Below, in pieces: positions 37,516-46,431 of a DNA stretch of 46,431 nucleotides. The notes beneath the pieces were generated by a model. That model was given only the letters and a program-made list of their open reading frames with translations, had not been told where the DNA came from and ran no database searches. This DNA is from Candidatus Gottesmanbacteria bacterium RIFCSPLOWO2_01_FULL_42_22. Its GTDB lineage: Bacteria > Patescibacteriota > Microgenomatia > 2-02-FULL-39-11. A program made the translations under genes and the position numbers. The DNA is taken from contig MFJU01000040.1 in assembly GCA_001779315.1 (NCBI GenBank), positions 3,865 to 50,295 on the forward strand, read 5' to 3'. Every line of letters begins with the position of its first letter. Position 1 is the first letter of the stretch.

Positions 37516-38822
37516 ATCAAAAAATACCTTTTGACGTTTCTTCCCTGCCGGAATATACCGGAGTCTATCTGTTTAAAAACAGGATTGGCCGGGTGATTTA
37601 TGTCGGCAAGGCTCTTAATTTAAAAAAAAGAATAATATCCTATTTCAAAGATAAAGCCGTTGATATTAAAAAAAGGCGGCTTATCGAAAATATTGCTGAT
37701 TTGGAAATGATTGAAGCCAAAAATGAATTTGAAGCGCTGATTCTTGAGGCATCCCTGATAAAACTTTATCTTCCTAAATTCAATATATCCCTGAAGGATA
37801 ACAAGCAGTATTTATATATGAAAATCACCTCAGAGGAATATCCCCGGCTACTTTTATCAAGAAAAAGAAGCGATTTGGACGGAGAGCTTTTCGGTCCTTT
37901 TCCTTCCAGACAGACCGTCAAAACTATCATTAAATATTTGCGCAGGGTTTTTCCTTTCTGCAGCCAAAATCCGAAAATAAAAAAAGCCTGCTTCTACAGC
38001 CACCTTGATTTGTGTTTTCCCTGTCCGGCTCAGATAAAGAAAATGCCTGATGAAATTAAGCTAAAGATGCGCAGAATTTATTTAAAAAATATTACAAATT
38101 TACGACGTATTTTATCCGGCAAAATCGAATCGGTGGTTAAGAATCTGACACATAAAATGCAGCAAAAATCCGCTCAAAAATTATTTGAAGACGCGGCCTT
38201 AATAAGGGATAAAATCCGGCAATTGAAGTCAATCAGCGGAGAAAAATTCACACCCAGTCAATATTTGGCAGAGCCTCAACTTATAAGTAATCTGAGAAAA
38301 GAAGAACAGAGACTCTTGGAAAGCGAACTTGGAACTGTTTTTAAAAGTACTATCAAAGCGGAAACAATTGAGTGCTATGATATCAGCAATCTCTCCGGGA
38401 AAAATGCGGCCGGTTCCTTAGTCACTTTCTACCGGGGTTTGCCCGATAAAAAACGCTACCGCCATTTCCGTATAAAAACCGTAAAGAGTCCTGACGATTT
38501 TGCCATGCTGAAAGAAATTTTATCAAGGAGGCTTAAACATCCTGAATGGAGGCTGCCGGATCTGCTGGTAGTTGACGGCGGGGAACAACAGTTAAGAATT
38601 TTTAACGGCCTCTTGACGGATTTGAAAATAAACGTGCCCGTTATCGCTTTGGCTAAAAAAGAAGAAAGGATTTATTATGCCAGAGATGAAAAAACTGCTG
38701 TTCTGGATCTTGCCCGCGATTCTCCGGCTTTACAGTTGATACAAAGACTGCGGGATGAAGCCCACCGTTTTGCCGGACGGTATCACCGGCTCTTAAGAAT
38801 CAAATATTTATTTAAGATTTAA
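37512..38822 (+). CDS. uvrC: Excinuclease ABC subunit C, lacking C-terminal HhH domain
   Basis: GIY-YIG (TGVYLFKNRIGRVIYVGKALNLKKRI), Cys cluster, UVR motif, RNase H-like ETIECYDISNLSGKNAAGSLV and VDGGEQQL; ends at YHRLLRIKYLFKI. Confidence 0.93.
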   Translation: MNQKIPFDVSSLPEYTGVYLFKNRIGRVIYVGKALNLKKRIISYFKDKAVDIKKRRLIENIADLEMIEAKNEFEALILEASLIKLYLPKFNISLKDNKQYLYMKITSEEYPRLLLSRKRSDLDGELFGPFPSRQTVKTIIKYLRRVFPFCSQNPKIKKACFYSHLDLCFPCPAQIKKMPDEIKLKMRRIYLKNITNLRRILSGKIESVVKNLTHKMQQKSAQKLFEDAALIRDKIRQLKSISGEKFTPSQYLAEPQLISNLRKEEQRLLESELGTVFKSTIKAETIECYDISNLSGKNAAGSLVTFYRGLPDKKRYRHFRIKTVKSPDDFAMLKEILSRRLKHPEWRLPDLLVVDGGEQQLRIFNGLLTDLKINVPVIALAKKEERIYYARDEKTAVLDLARDSPALQLIQRLRDEAHRFAGRYHRLLRIKYLFKI

Positions 38823-38863
38823 GTTATGTTAATCTGAAAGTCAACCTTTCAAATTAAGTCAAG

Positions 38864-39262
38864 ATGAAAAGCATAATCAGAAAGTATTTGGCTGCCTGCC
38901 TGGCTATTTTTGTGGTCAGCGAATTAAAAACAGGTCTGATAATTGAGAAAGGCTGGCCTAATCTGGCTGCTGCCGCTTTGTTTTTGAGTTTGATTCTATT
39001 ATTGAAACCCCTTCTTGACGTTCTTATGCTTCCTTTGAATCTTTTAACCTTAAATTTAACCAATCATTTGGCTTTCATTGCCGTAATCTATATTTGGGGA
39101 CTTTTAGCCTGGCAAACAACCTTTATAGCCGTGAACATTACTGGAGGTAAATTCGGTCCTTTCAGTTTCTCGTCTCTCAGGTTGACTTCTTTTGAAGCCG
39201 GTATATTATCCTCGATCCTGATGGTCGTCATTCTTAAATTATCTAATTGGTTATTTAAATGA
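38864..39262 (+). CDS. Four-TM membrane protein, holin_4_2 / phage-holin-family-like
   Basis: LFLSLILLLKPLLDVLMLPLNLLTLNL pattern. Confidence 0.55.
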   Translation: MKSIIRKYLAACLAIFVVSELKTGLIIEKGWPNLAAAALFLSLILLLKPLLDVLMLPLNLLTLNLTNHLAFIAVIYIWGLLAWQTTFIAVNITGGKFGPFSFSSLRLTSFEAGILSSILMVVILKLSNWLFK

Positions 39263-40257
39263 AGGAAAAATCATATATCGTCATCGGCGGAGGAACAGGC
39301 ACTTTTTCCGTCCTGAGCGGACTTAAAAAATATACGGACAATATCGGTGCGGTTGTCTCGATGGCTGATTCGGGCGGCAGTGCCAAAAAGGAACGTGATG
39401 AATGGGGGCTACTGCCATCAAGCGATATCCGCAAATCCCTGCTGGCTTTAGCTGACGTATCCGCTTCCGACAGCCTGATATTACGTAAACTTTTTCAATA
39501 CCGTTTTGCCAAAGGTGTAGGTGTATCCGGCATGACTTTCGGTAATCTCTTTCTGGTAGCCTTAGCAAATATCGTCAAATCGCAGACAAAAGCCATAGAA
39601 ATGGCTTCAGAGCTTTTAAGAATCAGAGGCCGGGTCTTGCCTGTCTCTTTGGATCATGTCGATCTGGTAGCTGAATATATGGACAGTTCAAAGGTTATCG
39701 GCGAGCATAATATAGATGAACCGGAACATAACGGACGGATCAGAATTAAAAAATTATATACTAATCCAAAAGCTAAAATCGACCCTCACACCAGGGAAGC
39801 CATAAATGGCGCGGACATCATTGTTATCGGTCCGGGAGGCTTTTATACAACAGTCATTGCCAATCTGGTAGTTGACGGGGTGGTTGAAGCTATCAGCCAG
39901 TCGGCGGCTAAAAAAGTTTTCATAATGAATTTAATGACGGAATACGGTCAAACATTTGGCTTTACCGCGCGGGATTTTGTTCTGGAAATCGGCAAATATT
40001 TGGACTTGAGAAATTTGGATTATATTCTGGTGAACCGTACCCCTATCCCGGAAAAAATACTTAAAAGATATATCCAGTCAAAGGCTTCTCCTGTCGTCAA
40101 TGATTTATCCGGAAGCTGGCCGTTTAAAGTGGTAAGTTTGGATTTGTTATCCTCAACCGTTGTCAAAAAAGAGAAGGGCGACACACTAAGAAGGAGTCTT
40201 GTCAGGCATGATCCGGAAGCAATTGCCCGCTTTTGTCTCAAAAATCTGACAAAATAA
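39259..40257 (+). CDS. yvcK: YvcK/CofD-like gluconeogenesis factor family
   Basis: YIVIGGGTGTFSVLSGLKKY, SMADSGGSAKKERDEWGLLPSSDIRKSLLAL, VIGPGGFYTTVIANLVVDGV. Confidence 0.9.
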   Translation: MKEKSYIVIGGGTGTFSVLSGLKKYTDNIGAVVSMADSGGSAKKERDEWGLLPSSDIRKSLLALADVSASDSLILRKLFQYRFAKGVGVSGMTFGNLFLVALANIVKSQTKAIEMASELLRIRGRVLPVSLDHVDLVAEYMDSSKVIGEHNIDEPEHNGRIRIKKLYTNPKAKIDPHTREAINGADIIVIGPGGFYTTVIANLVVDGVVEAISQSAAKKVFIMNLMTEYGQTFGFTARDFVLEIGKYLDLRNLDYILVNRTPIPEKILKRYIQSKASPVVNDLSGSWPFKVVSLDLLSSTVVKKEKGDTLRRSLVRHDPEAIARFCLKNLTK

Positions 40258-40272
40258 GGTATAATAGGAAAA

Positions 40273-40491
40273 ATGCAGCAAACTTTAGTTATTATCCAGA
40301 TAATTGTTTCCGTTTCTTTAATTGCTGTTATCCTGATCCAGGCAAAAGGAGTCGGATTAGGACGTGCCTGGGGAGGCGGCGGAGAATTTTATAAAAGCCG
40401 CCGGGGAGTGGAAAAAGTTATATTCAGACTGACAGTGGTTTTAGTTGCCCTGTTTTTAGCTTCGTCAATATTAGGCGTCATCTATCTTTAG
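40273..40491 (+). CDS. secG: Preprotein translocase subunit SecG
   Basis: Two TM segments, ILIQAKGVGLGRAWGGGGEFYKSRRGVEK; TATAAT upstream. Confidence 0.85.
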   Translation: MQQTLVIIQIIVSVSLIAVILIQAKGVGLGRAWGGGGEFYKSRRGVEKVIFRLTVVLVALFLASSILGVIYL

Positions 40492-40499
40492 TTTACTTC

Positions 40500-41837
40500 A
40501 TGCGGAAACATTTGCTGTATTGGGTGTTTTTTACTCAAACATTTCTTAAAAGGCACACCAAACAAATTGTTTTTGCTGCTTTGACAGGATTTTTAATTAC
40601 CTTATTTACATTTCAAGTCTATCCGTACCTCTCTATGCGGCTGGAAAGAAAGCATTATAGGATCGGCATTATCGGCAATTATAATATTAACAATTTGCCG
40701 TTATCAATCCAAAACAAAATCAGTTTCGGGCTGACGGCAATTCTGCCCAACGGGGAAGCGACAGAAGCGGCCAGTTTATCCTACACCGTCGAAAACAGGC
40801 TGATTTACAAATTTAAACTCAAGCCCAATCTGAAATGGCATGACGGCAAACAATTAACGGCCGGCGATATAAATTATCGTATTAAAGGAGCCGAGCTTAA
40901 AGCTCTGGATAATTATACTCTGGAAATTAACCTGAAAGAACCATATGCTCCGTTGCCCATAATTTTAAGCCAACCACTTTTCCGCGAAAAATTGAACGGG
41001 TTGGGACTTTATAAAGTAGTCCGTTTAATAAAAGTTCCGGGCTCTGACCAGATTGCTGAAATGACCATTGTTCCGGAACTTAGAGAATTAGCTTCGGAAA
41101 CATACCGCTTCTATACTACGAAAAAGGATGCTATTTTAGCTTTTAAACTGGGAGAAATTGATATTCTTGAAGATTTGGATAGTATCGGGGAACTTGAAAA
41201 TTGGAAAAATCTGGTAATTTCGGAAAAAACACTTTACAACCAGGTGATTACCCTTTTTTATAATCTGAAAAAAACTGAATTCAAGGAAAAGGAAGTCAGG
41301 CAGGCTTTCTCCTATGCCATTCCGCCTTTTGGGACTTATGAAAAAGCCGCTTCTCCGATTTCTCCATTTTCCTGGGCGTACTCGCAAAAAATAAGGCTTT
41401 ATCAATACGATGAGGAAACAGCCCGTAAAATTCTGTCAAAAAGTCCTCTGGCAACTTCATCGGCTAATCTGGTACTGACTGCTCCTATCTCCATGCTGTC
41501 ATTGGCCCAGCATCTGGTTGATGCCTGGGCGAAAGTCGGTGTCCCTGTCAGGATTAAAGTCGATAGCGGCATCCCCGGTGAATACCAGTTTTTACTAAGG
41601 ACTCTGCCAATCCCTCCTGATCCCGATCAGTATCATCTTTGGCAGTCAACTGCGGAAAACACCAATTTAGCCAATTACTCAAGTGCCAAAATTGACAAAC
41701 TTCTGGAAGACGGCCGCAAAACTTTAGATATAGAGGTAAGAAAAAAGATTTATGCCGATTTCCAGTTTTACTTGGTTGACGACGCCCCAGCCATTTTCCT
41801 CTATTACCCGAAGAGTTACCAGGTGACCAGAAAATAA
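40500..41837 (+). CDS. Peptide/oligopeptide ABC transporter substrate-binding protein (family 5)
   Basis: N-terminal TM; LKPNLKWHDGKQLTAGDINYRI; RQAFSYAIP; C-terminal VRKKIYADFQFYLVDDAPAIFLYYP. Confidence 0.85.
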   Translation: MRKHLLYWVFFTQTFLKRHTKQIVFAALTGFLITLFTFQVYPYLSMRLERKHYRIGIIGNYNINNLPLSIQNKISFGLTAILPNGEATEAASLSYTVENRLIYKFKLKPNLKWHDGKQLTAGDINYRIKGAELKALDNYTLEINLKEPYAPLPIILSQPLFREKLNGLGLYKVVRLIKVPGSDQIAEMTIVPELRELASETYRFYTTKKDAILAFKLGEIDILEDLDSIGELENWKNLVISEKTLYNQVITLFYNLKKTEFKEKEVRQAFSYAIPPFGTYEKAASPISPFSWAYSQKIRLYQYDEETARKILSKSPLATSSANLVLTAPISMLSLAQHLVDAWAKVGVPVRIKVDSGIPGEYQFLLRTLPIPPDPDQYHLWQSTAENTNLANYSSAKIDKLLEDGRKTLDIEVRKKIYADFQFYLVDDAPAIFLYYPKSYQVTRK

Positions 41838-41891
41838 ACCTTCAACCACCCTGGCTTCTAATATATGATAAAATAAGGATGATTTTGGTCA

Positions 41892-41977
41892 GCCGCGGTG
41901 GCGAAATTAGGTATACGCGCAGGACTTAAAATCCTGTGGTGTAATACACCGTGTGGGTTCGATTCCCACCCGCGGCA
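41892..41977 (+). tRNA. tRNA-Leu (TAA)
   Basis: Acceptor GCCGCGG/CCGCGGC, long variable arm, anticodon loop CTTAAAA, GGTTCGATTCC T-arm. Confidence 0.93.
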
Positions 41978-41999
41978 CTCTTTAAAAAAATAACCCCTT

Positions 42000-43042
42000 A
42001 TGATTAAATTTCTGAAAAAGCGATATAAATTGATAATCAGTTTGGCCGTCATTGCCGGTCTGGTTATTTTTTTTACCAATAGAAGCAGCGTTCAGCGGAA
42101 AAATGAAAAAGAAGTAACAGCTAAAGTAAAATCAGGCAAGCTAGAAGAGATTCTGACTATCTCCGGTGCCATTGATGCAGAGGAAAAAATCACTTTAAGA
42201 TTCCAAACATCAGGCAGACTGGCCTGGGTTGGAGTTAAAGAAGGTGATTACGTTAAAAAATACCAGGGAATTGCTTCTTTGGATAAACGGGAAGTAGAAA
42301 AAAATCTCAAAAAAAAATTACTGGCCTACATGAATGAAAGATGGGATTTTGAACAGTTGCATTACGATAATCTGGTTTTAGGCAGGCCGATCAGCAAGGT
42401 TGGAGAACTTACGATAGAGGAAAGAACTATCCTTGAACAAGCTCAATTTGATTTGGAGTCCTCGGTTCTGGATTTGGAAATTCAGACTTTGGCAGTTGAA
42501 TACGCCAATCTGTGGACGCCGATTGCCGGTATTGTCACCAAAGTAGCCGCTCCCTTTGCCGGTATGAATATCACACCGGCAACAGCAGAATTTGAAATCA
42601 TCAATCCGTCTACAGTCTATTTTTCCGCCACCGCCGATGAAACCGAAGTAACAAAACTTAAGGAATCACTAGCCGGTAAACTGGTTCTGGATGCTTTTCC
42701 TGATGATAAACTTACTGGAGTCATCGATAAAATCTCCTTTACTCCTAAAAGCGGAGAAAGCGGTACGGTTTATGAGGTTAAGTTTAAGTTCACAAATCTT
42801 CACGGTACTGATAATTACCGTATAGGCATGGCCGGGGATGTCGACTTTGTGACCGGCTCAATCAACAAAGCTGTCTATATCCCGACTAAATTTATTCAGG
42901 AAGAAAAAGCCAAGACTTATGTTTTTGTCAAAAGGCAGGTAAAAAATGAAAAAGTTCAGGTTAAAACCGCTGAGGAAATCAACGGAGATACGGTCATCCT
43001 ATCGGGCCTTAAAGTTAATGAAACGGTTGTCCTGCCCGGAAA

Positions 43043-43046
<4 letters not shown>
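42000..43046 (+). CDS. HlyD/MacA-like periplasmic adaptor (membrane-fusion) protein
   Basis: N-terminal TM; VKSGKLEEILTISGAIDAEEKITLRFQTSGRLAWVGVKEGDYVKKYQ; VYIPTKFIQEEKAKTYVFV. Confidence 0.85.
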
Positions 43047-43708
<662 letters not shown>

Positions 43709-43719
43709 AACAACATCAC

Positions 43720-44925
43720 ATGGGCATCCTGCTGTCTATCATTAAAACATCTTTGTCGGATTTCGACCGTAACAAACTGCGGACTTTTTTGACTTCATTG
43801 GGGATTCTCATCGGGGTATCTTCAGTCATTTTACTGGTGTCACTCGGCGTAGGCTTAAAAAATTATATAACCGAACAATTTGAAAATCTCGGCAGCAATA
43901 TCCTGATCGCCATGCCCGGCCAGATTTTCGGGGGTGACAGACAGATGACCGGCGGCAATTTCTCCGGCATTACTTTTACCGAGAAGGATTACTTGGCAAT
44001 TGCCAAAGTCAGCGGCATTAAAGCGGTCGCTCCGGCTTATGTCAAAACAGTGAGCGTCAGTTTTGAAGGAAAAACCGAAATCGGCAGTTATTACGGAACA
44101 ACCGCAGAAATTTTTCCGATGAGGAATCTGGAAGCGGGATACGGCCAAATTTTTTCTGCGGGCGATGTCGAAAAAAGAAAGAAAATAATTGTCGTCGGCC
44201 CGAAAATTGCCGAAAAGCTCTTCGGCAATATGGGGTCTTTTGTCGGCAAAACCGTTAAAATTGAGGACCAGGGATTTAAAGTTTCGGGAATACTCAAATC
44301 AAAAGGCGGAGGAGGATTCGGCGGTCCGGATTTTGATTCATTCCTTTATGTTCCTTATAAATCTTCACCGAAGATAAATCAGGAGAAAAAATTTTCCGTC
44401 ATTAATTTCCAGGCGGATAGTGAAACCGTGATTGATACTGTCAAAGAATCGGTAACTGCCTTACTGGAAAGATCTTATGATGAAGAAGATTTCTCTGTCA
44501 TTGAACAGACACAGATCCAAGAAACCGTCACCTCGATTTTCGCTATCTTAAACGGTGTCCTGGTAGCCATTGCCGCCATCTCCCTGATCGTCGGCGGTAT
44601 CGGTATTATGAATATTATGTATATCACCGTTACCGAAAGGATCAGGGAAATCGGCATCAGAAGAGCGATGGGAGCAACCCGTAGAAACATCCTCAGCCAG
44701 TTTTTATTCGAAGCGGTATTTCTCTCCTTCATCGGCGGCAGTTTCGGGCTGATCGTATCACTCGTGATTGTCTTTATCGGTTCCCGCTATTTTCCTCTGG
44801 CTATTGATTTGATGAGTGTGGTGGTGGCTTTGACTGTTTCAACGACCATTGGTGTTGTTTTCGGTGTACTGCCGGCCAGAAAAGCGGCACTTTTATCGCC
44901 GGTTGAAGCTATCCGTTATGAATAA
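43720..44925 (+). CDS. MacB-like ABC transporter permease (1)
   Basis: IIKTSLSDFDRNKLRTFLTSLGILIGVSSVI; ISLIVGGIGIMNIMYITVTERIREIGIRRAMGAT. Confidence 0.93.
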   Translation: MGILLSIIKTSLSDFDRNKLRTFLTSLGILIGVSSVILLVSLGVGLKNYITEQFENLGSNILIAMPGQIFGGDRQMTGGNFSGITFTEKDYLAIAKVSGIKAVAPAYVKTVSVSFEGKTEIGSYYGTTAEIFPMRNLEAGYGQIFSAGDVEKRKKIIVVGPKIAEKLFGNMGSFVGKTVKIEDQGFKVSGILKSKGGGGFGGPDFDSFLYVPYKSSPKINQEKKFSVINFQADSETVIDTVKESVTALLERSYDEEDFSVIEQTQIQETVTSIFAILNGVLVAIAAISLIVGGIGIMNIMYITVTERIREIGIRRAMGATRRNILSQFLFEAVFLSFIGGSFGLIVSLVIVFIGSRYFPLAIDLMSVVVALTVSTTIGVVFGVLPARKAALLSPVEAIRYE

Positions 44926-46135
44926 ATACCAAAGTCTTATTACCATCATTAAAAATTCCGTGGCTGATCTGATCCGTAATAAACTCCGCTCTTTTCTAAC
45001 CATGCTGGGTATCATTATCGGCATTTCATCAGTCATCCTCTTAATTTCCCTGGGATTGGGTTTAAAAATGTATATTCAGGAGCAATTTAAAGCCTTGGGC
45101 AGTAATTTAATCATAGTCATGCCGGGCAAAATGATGTCCGGCGGGGGAGCCAGCTACCAGACAGCCATGATGTCCGGATTCAAGTTTGAGGAAAAAGATG
45201 TCCAAGCCCTCAAGAAATTGGACTCCTTAAATACCGTAGTACCACTTTTCTCAAGAGTTTTAGATATTGCCTCGGACAAAGAGAACAAAGTTTATGAAAC
45301 GATTGTCTCCAATGAAGAAATTTTCGACATCATGAATATGGAAATTGAATTCGGCCGGCTCTATAACAAGGGCGATGTCAGTAAACGGAAAAAAATTGCC
45401 GTTCTCGGCTTCGGACCGGCCGAAAAGCTATTCGGTTCTGCCGAAACCGCCCTGGAAAAAAATGTCAAAATCGGCAATCAGACCTATAAGGTTGTAGGAG
45501 TTCTGGAGAAAAAGGGTGGTGGAGGAGGAGTAGTACCTTCGATTGATGACCATGTATTTATCCCGCATACAGCTGCCATCAGTTTTAATCCGGGCAGGAA
45601 ATTCATGGCCTTATACGCCAGAGCGGCAGATGAGCAGAATATAGAACAGACAAAAAATGATATTAAAGAGGTGATGCTGAAGAAATATTCGGATGACGAT
45701 TTCAGTATTTCCGACCAGAAAGAACTGTTATCGTCGATCAATTCGATTTTTGATATTATCAGTCTGGTTTTAACAGGAATTGCCGCTATTTCCCTGATTG
45801 TCGGCGGTGTCGGCATTCTAAATATCATGTATGTTTCTGTCGCTGAAAGGACCAAGGAAATCGGTATCAGAAGAGCATACGGCGCGACCAGAAACGATAT
45901 TCTAGTCCTGTTTTTAACGGAATCTGCGCTGCTTTCGGTTTTAGGCGGTTTTATCGGACTAATTATTGCCCAAACTGCGGTATTGGGTATCAAACAATTT
46001 TTTCCGGCCTACATTGATCTTACCAGCATAATTCTGGCTTTGGCTGTTTCCTGGTCAATCGGCCTTATTTTCGGCGTCCTGCCGGCAGTACAGGCATCTA
46101 AACTGACTCCCATCGAAGCCATCCGCCGCGATTAA
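44918..46135 (+). CDS. MacB-like ABC transporter permease (2)
   Basis: IIKNSVADLIRNKLRSFLTMLGIIIGISSVI; ISLIVGGVGILNIMYVSVAERTKEIGIRRAYGAT. Confidence 0.93.
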   Translation: MNKYQSLITIIKNSVADLIRNKLRSFLTMLGIIIGISSVILLISLGLGLKMYIQEQFKALGSNLIIVMPGKMMSGGGASYQTAMMSGFKFEEKDVQALKKLDSLNTVVPLFSRVLDIASDKENKVYETIVSNEEIFDIMNMEIEFGRLYNKGDVSKRKKIAVLGFGPAEKLFGSAETALEKNVKIGNQTYKVVGVLEKKGGGGGVVPSIDDHVFIPHTAAISFNPGRKFMALYARAADEQNIEQTKNDIKEVMLKKYSDDDFSISDQKELLSSINSIFDIISLVLTGIAAISLIVGGVGILNIMYVSVAERTKEIGIRRAYGATRNDILVLFLTESALLSVLGGFIGLIIAQTAVLGIKQFFPAYIDLTSIILALAVSWSIGLIFGVLPAVQASKLTPIEAIRRD

Positions 46136-46153
46136 TTTTTTAACCTGTAAAAG

Positions 46154-46226
46154 TGACCCGGGAGCGAATCGAACGCTCAACCTTCCCGTTAGAAGCGGGA
46201 TGCTCTATCCGTTGAGCTACCGGGCC
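46154..46226 (-). tRNA. tRNA-Arg (TCT)
   Basis: Acceptor GGCCCGG/CCGGGTC, anticodon loop CTTCTAA, T-arm GTTCGATTC. Confidence 0.92.
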
Positions 46227-46231
46227 CCAAG

Positions 46232-46302
46232 CTGCGAGGCATGGATTCGAACCATGATAAACAGCTCCAAAGGCTGCTGTCCTACCATTAGACGACCCCG
46301 CA
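46232..46302 (-). tRNA. tRNA-Gln (TTG)
   Basis: Acceptor TGCGGGG/CCTCGCA, anticodon loop CTTTGGA, T-arm GGTTCGAATCC. Confidence 0.92.
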
Positions 46303-46374
46303 ACGTAAAAAATTACAAAGTAATTTTAACGTTGCTGAAACGTTTAAATTTGCAGAGCAAATTTATTACGTTTC
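46301..46374 (-). repeat. Two adjacent imperfect inverted repeats upstream of tRNA-Gln
   Basis: CAACGTAAAAAATTAC/GTAATTTTAACGTTG (46301-46334) and GAAACGTTTAAATTTGC/GCAAATTTATTACGTTTC (46337-46374). Confidence 0.6.
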
Positions 46375-46431
46375 GCAATATTGAATACAGCACTATATTT
46401 TACTACAATTGGAAGAGAAATTCAGGACCCG

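Noticed and set aside
41858-42079. Antisense ORF with ...RGWESNPHGVLHHRILSPARIP...
   Set aside because: It is the antisense translation across tRNA-Leu, a well-known spurious-ORF artefact.
45484-45993. 169 aa minus-strand ORF inside the second permease
   Set aside because: Antisense to conserved MacB-type motifs; a similar shadow ORF occurs in the paralogous permease (44475-44732), as expected from shared sequence.

Overview
The 46.4 kb window looks like a chromosomal segment from a Candidate Phyla Radiation (Patescibacteria, perhaps Microgenomates-like) bacterium. That assignment is inferred from gene content and architecture, not tested. It uses the standard bacterial code: TGA works as a stop. 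Housekeeping blocks: greA, ppa and typA (0-4 kb); a long gluconeogenic/glycolytic array with manB-type mutase, bifunctional PGI/PMI, ppsA, eno, gpmI, archaeal-type FBP aldolase/phosphatase, acsA, rsmI(-), gpmA, gap and pgk (17.5-31.7 kb); a divergent lexA / uvrB-uvrA-uvrC DNA-repair module whose UvrC lacks room for the C-terminal (HhH)2 domain (31.7-38.8 kb); yvcK, secG, an OppA-like binding protein and a MacAB-like exporter with two tandem permeases (38.9-46.1 kb). An AT-rich accessory region (~4.0-14.3 kb) holds an ATP-grasp plus 2-phosphoglycerate-kinase-like pair, a tiny secreted Cys peptide, methyltransferases, CspA, a HEAT-repeat/NadD-like fusion, a RelE-type toxin-antitoxin pair with a palindromic operator over its -35 box, and an IS481-like element (TIRs 12743-12767 and 14012-14036) with a 16 bp imperfect target duplication. 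Beside the IS is tRNA-Glu, plus a partial tRNA-Glu 5' copy interrupted by exactly 48 bp forming two 24-nt hairpins. Four tRNAs were recognised (Glu, Leu, Arg, Gln). I saw no CRISPR array, rRNA or prophage. No single wholly new system is proven; the best candidates are the HEAT-NadD fusion, the ATP-grasp/kinase/peptide cluster, the interrupted tRNA-Glu copy, and the IS with duplicated end motifs.
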